DNA of 64,000 nt from Berkiella sp963829835 (GTDB lineage Bacteria; Pseudomonadota; Gammaproteobacteria; Berkiellales; Berkiellaceae). Below are positions 43,750 through 51,222 of the stretch, in pieces (the first letter of the stretch is position 1; each line of letters opens with the position of its first letter). The stretch spans positions 1,860,001 to 1,924,000 of the forward strand of contig CAWHKC010000004.1 in NCBI GenBank assembly GCA_963829835.1, given 5' to 3'. The notes beneath the pieces are model-generated. The model ran no database searches. It saw nothing but the letters and a program-made list of their open reading frames with translations, and had not been told where the DNA came from. The position numbers were made by a program, and so were the translations under genes.

Positions 43750-43781
43750 GGTGGGCACGCTAAGAGCTTTGCCCACCCTAC
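43750..43781 (-). repeat. Single REP family A unit
   Basis: Minus-type copy GGTGGGCACGC...GCCCACCCTAC in the 68-bp convergent gap between the 43140 gene and lnt. Confidence 0.9.
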
Positions 43782-43804
43782 AACAGTGGTCAATCGCACA
43801 GGAT

Positions 43805-45388
43805 TTAATGTTTCTTTTTGGGATGAGGCTTTCTGTTTTGCCACCAAAACCCACCAACCATGGTCGCAATCAGCGCCCCAGCTAATGGCCAAAAGCCAAA
43901 TCGTACCCAAAAGGTTTCACCGGTCATTACTGTGACAGTGCCTTTTAATACTTTAGCTTCAAAGGCTGTTGCAATGTTATTAGGTAAGATTTTTCCATCT
44001 GGTTCGATGATGGCAGTAAAACCGGTATTGGTGGCACGGATCACATTTTTGCCGGTTTCTATGGCGCGAAATTGGGCAATTTGCAAATGCTGCTCAGGTC
44101 CAATAGATTCGCCAAACCAAGTATCATTACTTACCGTTAAAATGAATTGGGCATTTTTGCTCATCTGTTGTACAAAAATAGGATAGGCAATTTCATAACA
44201 AATAGCTGGTGCAAAGCGAAATCCTTGCGCAATTAACTGGGTTTGATTGGTTGGGCCAGGTTCAAAGCTAGACATGGGTAAGTTAAGAAAAGCGATAACG
44301 CCTCGTAACATTTTTTCTAAAGGAACATATTCCCCAAAAGGAACTAAATGTTCTTTGTAGTATATGCAGCCTGGTTTTTCGATATTTTCGCATCCTTCAT
44401 TATTTTCACCCACCATGCCAACAGCTAGCATTGAGTTATAGTAATGGGCTTGATCAGACAATTGAGCAGGAACGCCAGCAATCAAAGCAGTGTTGTTGGC
44501 TTTAGCCAGTTCGCCCATTTCTTTAAATAAGGGTAGTGAAAGTGGAAGAGGGATAGGTATTGAACCTTCAGGCCAAATAATCAGATTGGAGGTGAGGGCT
44601 TCTTGAGTAAGGTCGCGATATGTTTTTACAATTTCAGCAACATGCGCAGGATCCCAGCGCATTAATTGAGCGACATTACCTTGTACTAAGGCAACATCTA
44701 GGCCTTGATCGGTGCTTTGAGTCCATTTGATTTGGCTTAACCCAAATGCACAAATCCAAACAATAATCATGGTGCCAAACAGTTGGTTTCGAAGTTTGGC
44801 GTTATCTTTATAATCATAATAATAATCGATGATAAGGTATAAAATACTGCCAACTAAAACAGTTGCCCACGATACTGCCCAGACACTTCCTATAGGCGCC
44901 AGTGCACGTAATTGGCTGGCACTTTGCGTATAACCAACAAACAGCCACGGAAAGCCTGTAAACATCCACCCGCGGATGATTTCAAAAATAGTCCATAAAG
45001 CAGGGAAGATAACAAGACATTTGACGATATCATGCTTACTAAAAAATTTATTTAAAATCGCTGACATAATCGCGGGGTAAAGTGCCATTAAGAGGACAAA
45101 CAGTCCGGTGATTACGGCAGCAAGCCATTCAGAAGTATATCCATAGTCATGAATGCTGACGTAGACCCAATTCACTCCCAATCCAAACATACCAATGCCA
45201 TAGCACAAGCCAATGAGAAACGCATTGCGTGGTGTGCGTTTCGCTAAACACCAAATGAGGATACCAGGTGAAACAATGGCACTAACTCCCAAATCATAAG
45301 GAGCGAAGGCATAGGGCATGATACAGCCACCCAGCAGAGCAAACACATACACTAAGTAGGGTTTGATTTTTTTGTATAGTTCCTTCAT
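43805..45388 (-). CDS. lnt: Apolipoprotein N-acyltransferase
   Basis: Adds the third acyl chain to lipoproteins on the periplasmic face of the inner membrane. About seven N-terminal helices precede a nitrilase-type domain. The catalytic Glu is in LIIWPEGSIP, the Lys in YYKEHLVPFGEY and the Cys in FAPAICYEIAYP. 527 aa with a C-terminal helix and a basic tail. AAGGGATAAGTA precedes ATG 45388. It is the last gene of the miaB-phoH-ybeY-corC-lnt group and serves the many lipoproteins in this window. Confidence 0.95.
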   Translation of the reverse strand: MKELYKKIKPYLVYVFALLGGCIMPYAFAPYDLGVSAIVSPGILIWCLAKRTPRNAFLIGLCYGIGMFGLGVNWVYVSIHDYGYTSEWLAAVITGLFVLLMALYPAIMSAILNKFFSKHDIVKCLVIFPALWTIFEIIRGWMFTGFPWLFVGYTQSASQLRALAPIGSVWAVSWATVLVGSILYLIIDYYYDYKDNAKLRNQLFGTMIIVWICAFGLSQIKWTQSTDQGLDVALVQGNVAQLMRWDPAHVAEIVKTYRDLTQEALTSNLIIWPEGSIPIPLPLSLPLFKEMGELAKANNTALIAGVPAQLSDQAHYYNSMLAVGMVGENNEGCENIEKPGCIYYKEHLVPFGEYVPLEKMLRGVIAFLNLPMSSFEPGPTNQTQLIAQGFRFAPAICYEIAYPIFVQQMSKNAQFILTVSNDTWFGESIGPEQHLQIAQFRAIETGKNVIRATNTGFTAIIEPDGKILPNNIATAFEAKVLKGTVTVMTGETFWVRFGFWPLAGALIATMVGGFWWQNRKPHPKKKH

Positions 45389-45412
45389 TACTTATCCCTT
45401 TTAAATCAATCG

Positions 45413-46264
45413 TTATTTTTCTTCTGGTGGTGATATGGTTGTTTGTAAAACCTGTATGCGGCGATTATTAGCACGTAGAACTTTAAAAGGGATCCCTTCG
45501 ACCGTTGTCGTTTCACCCCGTTTTGGTAAATGACCAAAACCATGAAGCACAAGACCGCCTACAGTGTCATATTCGTCGTCTTTGAGATCCGAGCCAAAAA
45601 ACTTATTAAATTCCTCTATAGGTGTAAATGCTTTTATTGAATAGGTATGATCTTTGTGTTTACGGATATAAGTATCTTTTTCGATATCGTGTTCATCTTC
45701 GATATCACCAACAATTTGTTCAAGCACATCTTCAATCGATACTAAGCCGGTCACGCCACCATATTCATCTACGACGATGGCAATATGATTACGGTTTTTA
45801 CGAAATTCGTTTAACAGTATGCCAAGAGGTTTATTTTCTGGAATAAAAACGGCAGGACGTAGAATGTCTTTTAATGAAAAACGTTCATCATCATTTTCTA
45901 AAGGATGGTTTAATAAATCTTTTGCTAATAAAATGCCTATTACTTCATCTTTATTCTCACCAATAACGGGAAAGCGAGAATGTCCTGATTTAATAGCAAT
46001 AGGTACGATTTCTTCATAAGTGGCATCCTTGTGGACAACGACCATTTCTGAGCGTGGTAGCATTATTTCACTGACGCACATTTCTGATACTTGTAATACA
46101 CCTTCAATCATTCTCAAAGAATCAGGATCGATGAGTCCTAAATTTTGAGCATCCCGCAGTAATTCAATAAGCTGCTCACGCGTTTTAGGGTTTGTCCCAA
46201 GAGCACGCGTCAACTTTTTTAACCAAGAAGGTGAATTATCCGCAACAACTTCGTCATCACTCAT
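45413..46264 (-). CDS. corC: CorC/YbeX family CBS-domain protein
   Basis: 283 aa, cytosolic. A CBS pair runs about residues 65-195 (MLPRSEMVVVHKDATYEEI; VDEYGGVTGLVSIEDVLEQIVG) and is followed by the CorC_HlyC domain (YDTVGGLVLHGFGHLPKRGE). It is thought to act in Mg2+/Co2+ resistance. It overlaps ybeY by 4 bp and precedes lnt by 24 bp. Confidence 0.94.
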   Translation of the reverse strand: MSDDEVVADNSPSWLKKLTRALGTNPKTREQLIELLRDAQNLGLIDPDSLRMIEGVLQVSEMCVSEIMLPRSEMVVVHKDATYEEIVPIAIKSGHSRFPVIGENKDEVIGILLAKDLLNHPLENDDERFSLKDILRPAVFIPENKPLGILLNEFRKNRNHIAIVVDEYGGVTGLVSIEDVLEQIVGDIEDEHDIEKDTYIRKHKDHTYSIKAFTPIEEFNKFFGSDLKDDEYDTVGGLVLHGFGHLPKRGETTTVEGIPFKVLRANNRRIQVLQTTISPPEEK

Positions 46265-46719
46265 ACGTTTTTTTCTACTCTATAGGGGTCAGCAAAACCT
46301 AATTCATTTAAAATGGCGACCTCATGGTTTTCCATCAGATGCGCCTCATCATTTTTTTCATGATCGTGCCCAAGCAGGTGTAACACACCATGTACTACCA
46401 TATGAGCCCAATGCGAGGTAAGTGATTTATTTTGTTCTTGAGCCTCCAATGCCACGACAGGGGCACAAATGACAATGTCGCCCAAAATATCACCGCGCAG
46501 GTTAGGGGGAAGTTGGCATGAAAATGATAACACATTGGTAGGCTTATCTTTGTTTCTAAATTGATGATTTAGCGTCTTCATTTCATTTTCATTGACTATT
46601 CTAACAACAAGAGAACCCTTTCTTTTTTGCTCGGCAAGTGTTGCTACGATCCACTTTTTTATTTGGCTGCTTGATGGGCAGTTTTCTTTAGTGGCAAATT
46701 GTATATCGATGTCACTCAT
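46261..46719 (-). CDS. ybeY: Endoribonuclease/rRNA maturation factor YbeY
   Basis: Zinc-dependent RNase for 16S rRNA 3' maturation and ribosome quality control. The metal motif HGVLHLLGHDH is complete near residues 114-124. 152 aa. It overlaps phoH and corC as ATGA junctions. Confidence 0.95.
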   Translation of the reverse strand: MSDIDIQFATKENCPSSSQIKKWIVATLAEQKRKGSLVVRIVNENEMKTLNHQFRNKDKPTNVLSFSCQLPPNLRGDILGDIVICAPVVALEAQEQNKSLTSHWAHMVVHGVLHLLGHDHEKNDEAHLMENHEVAILNELGFADPYRVEKNV

Positions 46720-47786
46720 CGCTTATTCCCCGAAGGATTTTGGCTTTCATACCGTTCATAAGCCTCAACTACAGATTGAACTAAGGGATGTCTGATGACA
46801 TCTATGGATTCAAAAAAAGTAAAACTCATTCCTGGGACATTTTCTAAAACCGTAATAGCATGTTTTAAGCCAGAGCCTACGCCATTGGGTAGATCTACTT
46901 GAGTAATGTCGCCGGTAATCACAGCTGTTGAACCAAAACCTAAACGGGTTAGAAACATTTTCATTTGTTCGCGGGTGGTATTTTGACTTTCATCTAAAAT
47001 AATAAATGCATCATTGAGAGTTCGACCCCGCATATAAGCAAGTGGGGCAAGTTCAATCACATTTCTTTCCATCAATTTGGATACGCGTTCAAATCCCAGC
47101 ATCTCATATAATGCATCATATAAAGGACGAAGATAAGGATCTATTTTTTGACTCAGATCGCCAGGTAAAAAACCTAAACGTTCTCCTGCTTCCACAGCTG
47201 GGCGAACCAGTATAATGCGCCGTATTTTTTCAGCTTCTAAAGCTCTCACTGCCATGGCAACTGCAAGATAGGTTTTGCCAGTCCCAGCAGGGCCAATTCC
47301 AAAGTTGATATCATGCATCGAAATATTTTTAAGATAACGGTACTGATTTTTGCTGTGAGGTTTAATCAAGCCATTTTTGGTCTGAATAGATAAATCTATA
47401 GCTGTAGTAGAATCTTCGGTTAATGGCGTTTTGGGTAAAGAGGGTTGTTTATTTTTTTCTAACATTTGATAACTTTCTTGTAAAGACAGATGAACGATTG
47501 CAGGGGTAAGCTCATGACCGTGCTCCGTTTGTTCATATAGTTTATTGATAAGATTGTGAGCGATATGAACTGCTTCTTTATCACCCATGATTTGAAAAGT
47601 ATTTCCGCGGTTTTTAATTTCAACACTAAGGCGGTGTTCAATTTGTCGCAAATGCTCATCTACGCGACCACAGAGACTCATTAATCTACGATTATCGGTT
47701 GGGGTTAATGATATTTCGCAAAAACTGACTTTTTCGCTCAATGCAGATCCTGGCAGCCTTGTTTCTTGGGATTCAACTTTAAGCAT
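46716..47786 (-). CDS. ybeZ: PhoH-like ATPase (YbeZ)
   Basis: 356 aa. An N-terminal KH-like region is followed by the PhoH domain with Walker A GPAGTGKTYLA (about residue 162), RPAVEAGERLGFLPGDL and Walker B AFIILDESQNTT. It works with YbeY in RNA processing. AAGAG precedes ATG 47786; miaB ends 68 bp upstream. Confidence 0.95.
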   Translation of the reverse strand: MLKVESQETRLPGSALSEKVSFCEISLTPTDNRRLMSLCGRVDEHLRQIEHRLSVEIKNRGNTFQIMGDKEAVHIAHNLINKLYEQTEHGHELTPAIVHLSLQESYQMLEKNKQPSLPKTPLTEDSTTAIDLSIQTKNGLIKPHSKNQYRYLKNISMHDINFGIGPAGTGKTYLAVAMAVRALEAEKIRRIILVRPAVEAGERLGFLPGDLSQKIDPYLRPLYDALYEMLGFERVSKLMERNVIELAPLAYMRGRTLNDAFIILDESQNTTREQMKMFLTRLGFGSTAVITGDITQVDLPNGVGSGLKHAITVLENVPGMSFTFFESIDVIRHPLVQSVVEAYERYESQNPSGNKR

Positions 47787-47854
47787 AACTCTTAATGAAT
47801 TGCCTGCAAAGTCTGTTTGGGTCTTGAAAAAAATATTCCATATAAATCATAGTG

Positions 47855-49195
47855 TTACGACACGCTTAAGGTTTGCAATTCGGCTCGTAATGAATTGGGT
47901 CTGGCTTCTATTATGTGGCAATCCACGAATTGTCCAATCAGTGATTTATCCCCTTGAAAATGAACGGCACGATTATTTTCAGTACGTCCATACAGTTCTT
48001 GTTCAGGGTTTTTCTTAGATGGGCTTGTAACTAATATACGTTGTGTTGTTCCCACCATCTGTTGACTCAAATTGAAAGCCTGAGCATTCAAACGATCTTG
48101 AAGGATTTTCAAACGCTGTTTTTTCACTTCTAAGGGAATTTGATCTGGTAAGGTTGATGCAGGCGTCCCAGGTCTTGAACTAAACATAAAACAATATGAC
48201 AAATCAAATCCGACTGATTGAACCAAATTTAAAGTTGCTTCAAAGTCTTCATCCGTTTCTCCAGGATAACCAACTATGAAATCTGAAGAAATTGAAATAG
48301 TAGGGCGAAATTCTCGAAGACGACGGATCTTCGATTTATATTCAAGTGCCGTATGACCTCTACCCATTAAACTTAAAATACGATCGCTACCGCTTTGAAC
48401 TGGCAAATGGAGATGATTTGCAAGCGAAGGTACATCGCGGTAAGTTTCAATAAGGCTATTTGAAAATTCATTAGGATGGGATGTCGTAAAACGAATGCGT
48501 TCAATACCTTCAATTTGAGCGACAAATCGTATTAATAAACCCAAATCCGCAAAATGTCCGTTGTGCATCAGACCACGATAAGCATTCACATTTTGGCCAA
48601 GTAAAGTTAATTCTTTAATACCTTTACTCGCAAGACCTGCGATTTCTGAAATCACATCATCGAAGGGGCGATTAATTTCTTCTCCGCGAGTATAAGGGAC
48701 AATACAATAAGAGCAATATTTGCTACAGCCTTCTTGAATAGAAACCAATGCCGTTGGGCCATCTGCTTTAGGTTCAGGCAAACAATCGAATTTTTCAATT
48801 TCTGGAAACGAAACATCAATAGCCGGTTTGCCATCACGCTTGACACTATTGAGCATCATGGGCAAACGATGAAGTGTTTGGGGTCCGAAAACGATATCAA
48901 CATAAGGCGCTCTTTGGCGGATAATATCGCCACCTTGGCTGGCTACACAGCCACCCACACCAATGACAATATCGGGTCTGGCACTCTTCAAAGGGCGCCA
49001 TTGTCCCAGGCGTGAAAATACTTTTTCTTGTGCTTTTTCGCGGATGGAGCAGGTATTCATCAAAAGAACATCCGCATTATCGGGTGAGTCCACCAACTTT
49101 AATCCGTGGCTGGCTTCAAGGAGCTCTGCCATGCGTTTGGTGTCGTACTCATTCATCTGGCAGCCCCAGGTTTCGATATATAAAAGCTTACTCAC
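47855..49195 (-). CDS. miaB: tRNA-2-methylthio-N6-isopentenyladenosine-37 synthase
   Basis: Radical-SAM methylthiotransferase. It has the N-terminal cluster Cys residues (ETWGCQMNEYD, MNTCSIREKA and GGCVASQ), the radical-SAM motif CSKYCSYC and a C-terminal TRAM domain. The family usually begins at (M)SKLLYIETWGCQ, which points to GTG at 49195; a TTG at 49219 would add eight residues. No strong ribosome site favours either. About 446 aa, normal. First gene of the conserved block. Confidence 0.95.
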   Translation of the reverse strand: MSKLLYIETWGCQMNEYDTKRMAELLEASHGLKLVDSPDNADVLLMNTCSIREKAQEKVFSRLGQWRPLKSARPDIVIGVGGCVASQGGDIIRQRAPYVDIVFGPQTLHRLPMMLNSVKRDGKPAIDVSFPEIEKFDCLPEPKADGPTALVSIQEGCSKYCSYCIVPYTRGEEINRPFDDVISEIAGLASKGIKELTLLGQNVNAYRGLMHNGHFADLGLLIRFVAQIEGIERIRFTTSHPNEFSNSLIETYRDVPSLANHLHLPVQSGSDRILSLMGRGHTALEYKSKIRRLREFRPTISISSDFIVGYPGETDEDFEATLNLVQSVGFDLSYCFMFSSRPGTPASTLPDQIPLEVKKQRLKILQDRLNAQAFNLSQQMVGTTQRILVTSPSKKNPEQELYGRTENNRAVHFQGDKSLIGQFVDCHIIEARPNSLRAELQTLSVS

Positions 49196-49307
49196 TGTGT
49201 AATGGGACCCATATCTCAACTAAAAGAAACGCAAATTCTAACGATATTTGGTGAGGGATGCTATAAAAAGACTAGAGATAGATAGTTGTTTAACTAGGTT
49301 TGTCAAA

Positions 49308-49367
49308 GGGAAGAATCGAATTCTCCCCCTTAACCGCAAGTGCGCAGCGGACCTACTAATTGTTAGG
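49308..49367. repeat. Three consecutive small hairpins after the miaB upstream region
   Basis: GGGA...TCCC around GAATCGAATTC (49308-49327), CCGCAAGTGCGCAGCGG (49334-49350) and CCTA...TAGG around CTAATTGT (49352-49367) follow one another. The last overlaps the stop of the small secreted gene at 49356, so part may terminate that transcript. No U-tract is visible. Confidence 0.4.
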
Positions 49368-49568
49368 GACGCAGGATAGTTTGCCATCTCCGCCTTTGGC
49401 ATAGCAGATGCCGGATATGCTGTCACCCTGTGGATTCATCACTTCGCAGGAATCTCCTTCACCTTTATCAACACAAGCATCTTTGGCGTCTTGCGCAGCA
49501 TTCCCATAAGCAGTTGATAAAAAGGCGGCAAAGCTAATGGCGATTAAAGCTTTCAATTGTCTATTCAT
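49356..49568 (-). CDS. Small secreted Cys-containing protein
   Basis: 70 residues from ATG 49568, with AAGGTAAAA upstream; longer frames reach into the gene at 49624. A signal peptide (NRQLKALIAISFAAFLSTAYG) is followed by a mature part of about 48 residues with four Cys (DACVDKG, DSCEVMN, SGICYAKG, KLSCVPN). This suggests two disulfides in the periplasm or outside. The spacing resembles small Cys-rich secreted proteins, but I cannot name a family. Same strand as and 55 bp downstream of the DUF4157 gene. Confidence 0.65.
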   Translation of the reverse strand: MNRQLKALIAISFAAFLSTAYGNAAQDAKDACVDKGEGDSCEVMNPQGDSISGICYAKGGDGKLSCVPNN

Positions 49569-49623
49569 GGTGATTTTTACCTTATATGGATAACCACCTG
49601 TTAGTATAGAATAAAAAACAACA

Positions 49624-49869
49624 CTATTTGCCATTTTGTTGTACAAGGTGTGCACATTCGTGAGCTAAAAGATTTTTTTCATAAGTGCTATCAAAATAAC
49701 AATTGTTTGAGGCAGTATAGGCAATGGCACTGAGTTCATCAGGCGAGGCTTGAGTGTTTATGACTACAGTTTGGAGCGGGCTAGGTTGAATAGCATCAGG
49801 AAAGAAGAGGTCAAAAGGGAAAAATCCCCCTGAAATTTCTTTAATCTGGTGTGGCAATAATAAATGCAT
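49624..49869 (-). CDS. Minimal DUF4157-like protein with HExxH motif
   Basis: 81 residues. The C-terminal end LLAHECAHLVQQNGK matches the diagnostic LLAHExxHxxQQ of DUF4157, preceded by the usual A-Y-T-x-x-N-x-x-Y-F strand. The putative zinc motif HECAH is intact. In known proteins DUF4157 is a leader domain in front of large toxins or eCIS cargo; here the protein stops three residues after the motif. There is no signal peptide. GGGGA precedes ATG 49869. It may be a remnant or a stand-alone module. Confidence 0.65.
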   Translation of the reverse strand: MHLLLPHQIKEISGGFFPFDLFFPDAIQPSPLQTVVINTQASPDELSAIAYTASNNCYFDSTYEKNLLAHECAHLVQQNGK

Positions 49870-50030
49870 TGTGAAATCCCCAATTGATGAAAACTAAATT
49901 TTTTTGAATTCTCAGAAAGTCTTAATGAATTTTACTAGTCTTTAATAATGAGTAAACAAAAAACCGATAGAATGTATATGATTCAGTTAACGTTCTTTTT
50001 GCCGTTCGCTTTTCTAAGAGCAAGTTTAAA

Positions 50031-51218
50031 ATGACACTAAAAAAAATGGCATTTTGGTTTCCTTTTGCGGTGGTCTTTTTTGAAATTGCCACTTATCTTG
50101 CCAATGATATGTATCTTCCTGGTTTGCCTATGCTAATGAAAGATCTTCAAATCAGCGAGAGTATCGCAAAAGATACACTGCTATATTGGTTTTTAGGATC
50201 GGCATCCATGCAATTGCTTGTTGGACCGCTATCGGATAAATATGGCAGAAAAATAATGTTACTCTTAGGAGCCATATTTTATACTCTCACCAGTTTTATT
50301 TGTGCAAACACTTCCCAGGTAATACTTTTTCTTATTTGTCGATTTATTCAAGGATGCACAATATGTTGTGTTGTGGTTGCAGGCTACTCTGCAGTACATG
50401 AACATTATGAAACGCGATTGGCGATAAAAATTGTTTCGATTATGGGATCTATCGTGATTTTAGCGCCAGCCTTTGGCCCAATCCTTGGCGCTATTGTTTT
50501 AGAGTTTTCAGATTGGCGAATGATATTCACTCTTTTAGGGATTAGTGGGGTTGTCTCTTTTATTTTATTGGCGATGGTGACACCTCAAACTCAACGGGAA
50601 AGATTTCCGTTGCACCTCAAAACGATCTTTAAAGATTATTGGGCGATTGCCACCCGAAAACACTTTTTAGTCTTTACACTCCCTTTTTGTTTTATGTTTT
50701 TATCCATGATTTGTTGGGTGGTTGAAACGCCCTTTTTGATTATACAAGGCTATCAGAAGTCCACGATGGAATATGGTTTAATACAGTTATATGTTTTTGG
50801 AGCCTTTATTATAGGCGCACAAATAACAGGTCAGCTGGTTCATAGAGTACATCCTTTAAAGCTGATTAGAATCGGATTATGTATTGGATTAGTAGCCTCG
50901 ATTTTATTTGCTATTGTAAGCTATCTAAAATGTCCATTATGGATGTTGGTAATAGCAATGATGTTAACCTCTTTAGGTTTTGCAATGACCTTTGGTCCTT
51001 TTAGTCGCTTTGCAATTGAAGTTTGCCAAGAACCCATGGGAAGAAGAATGGCCATATTTTCTTCTTATATGAGCTTCTTTGGCGTTATTGCCACTTTGCT
51101 GGTGAGCGTATCCGATCATGAAACGATGGGTGATTTATCGCTGATGGTGTTTTTTGGCGCTTTGTGTGCAGCCATTTTGTATTTCATGATGAAAAAACCA
51201 ACTGATCTTCCTCTATAG
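50031..51218 (+). CDS. MFS drug exporter, Bcr/CflA-like
   Basis: 395 aa with 12 predicted helices. The N-terminal NDMYLPGLPMLMKDL motif and the loop 2-3 motif GPLSDKYGRKIMLL are typical of drug:H+ antiporter-1 exporters of the Bcr/CflA branch. It stands alone on the plus strand and converges with the HD-GYP gene, 4 bp apart. The substrate is not predictable. The ribosome site before ATG 50031 is weak. Confidence 0.9.
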   Translation: MTLKKMAFWFPFAVVFFEIATYLANDMYLPGLPMLMKDLQISESIAKDTLLYWFLGSASMQLLVGPLSDKYGRKIMLLLGAIFYTLTSFICANTSQVILFLICRFIQGCTICCVVVAGYSAVHEHYETRLAIKIVSIMGSIVILAPAFGPILGAIVLEFSDWRMIFTLLGISGVVSFILLAMVTPQTQRERFPLHLKTIFKDYWAIATRKHFLVFTLPFCFMFLSMICWVVETPFLIIQGYQKSTMEYGLIQLYVFGAFIIGAQITGQLVHRVHPLKLIRIGLCIGLVASILFAIVSYLKCPLWMLVIAMMLTSLGFAMTFGPFSRFAIEVCQEPMGRRMAIFSSYMSFFGVIATLLVSVSDHETMGDLSLMVFFGALCAAILYFMMKKPTDLPL

Positions 51219-51222
51219 TCAG

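Noticed and set aside
40967..43781. CRISPR array (many regularly repeated palindromic units)
   Set aside because: Units occur in both orientations with variable spacing, no unique equal-length spacers and no cas genes; they are REP/REPIN elements next to a RAYT gene.
49300..49390. Possible tRNA on the minus strand (GGGAG-AATTCGATT-CTTCCC looks like a T-arm)
   Set aside because: No complementary acceptor stem is found about 70 bases away, the T-stem has mismatches and no anticodon arm can be drawn.
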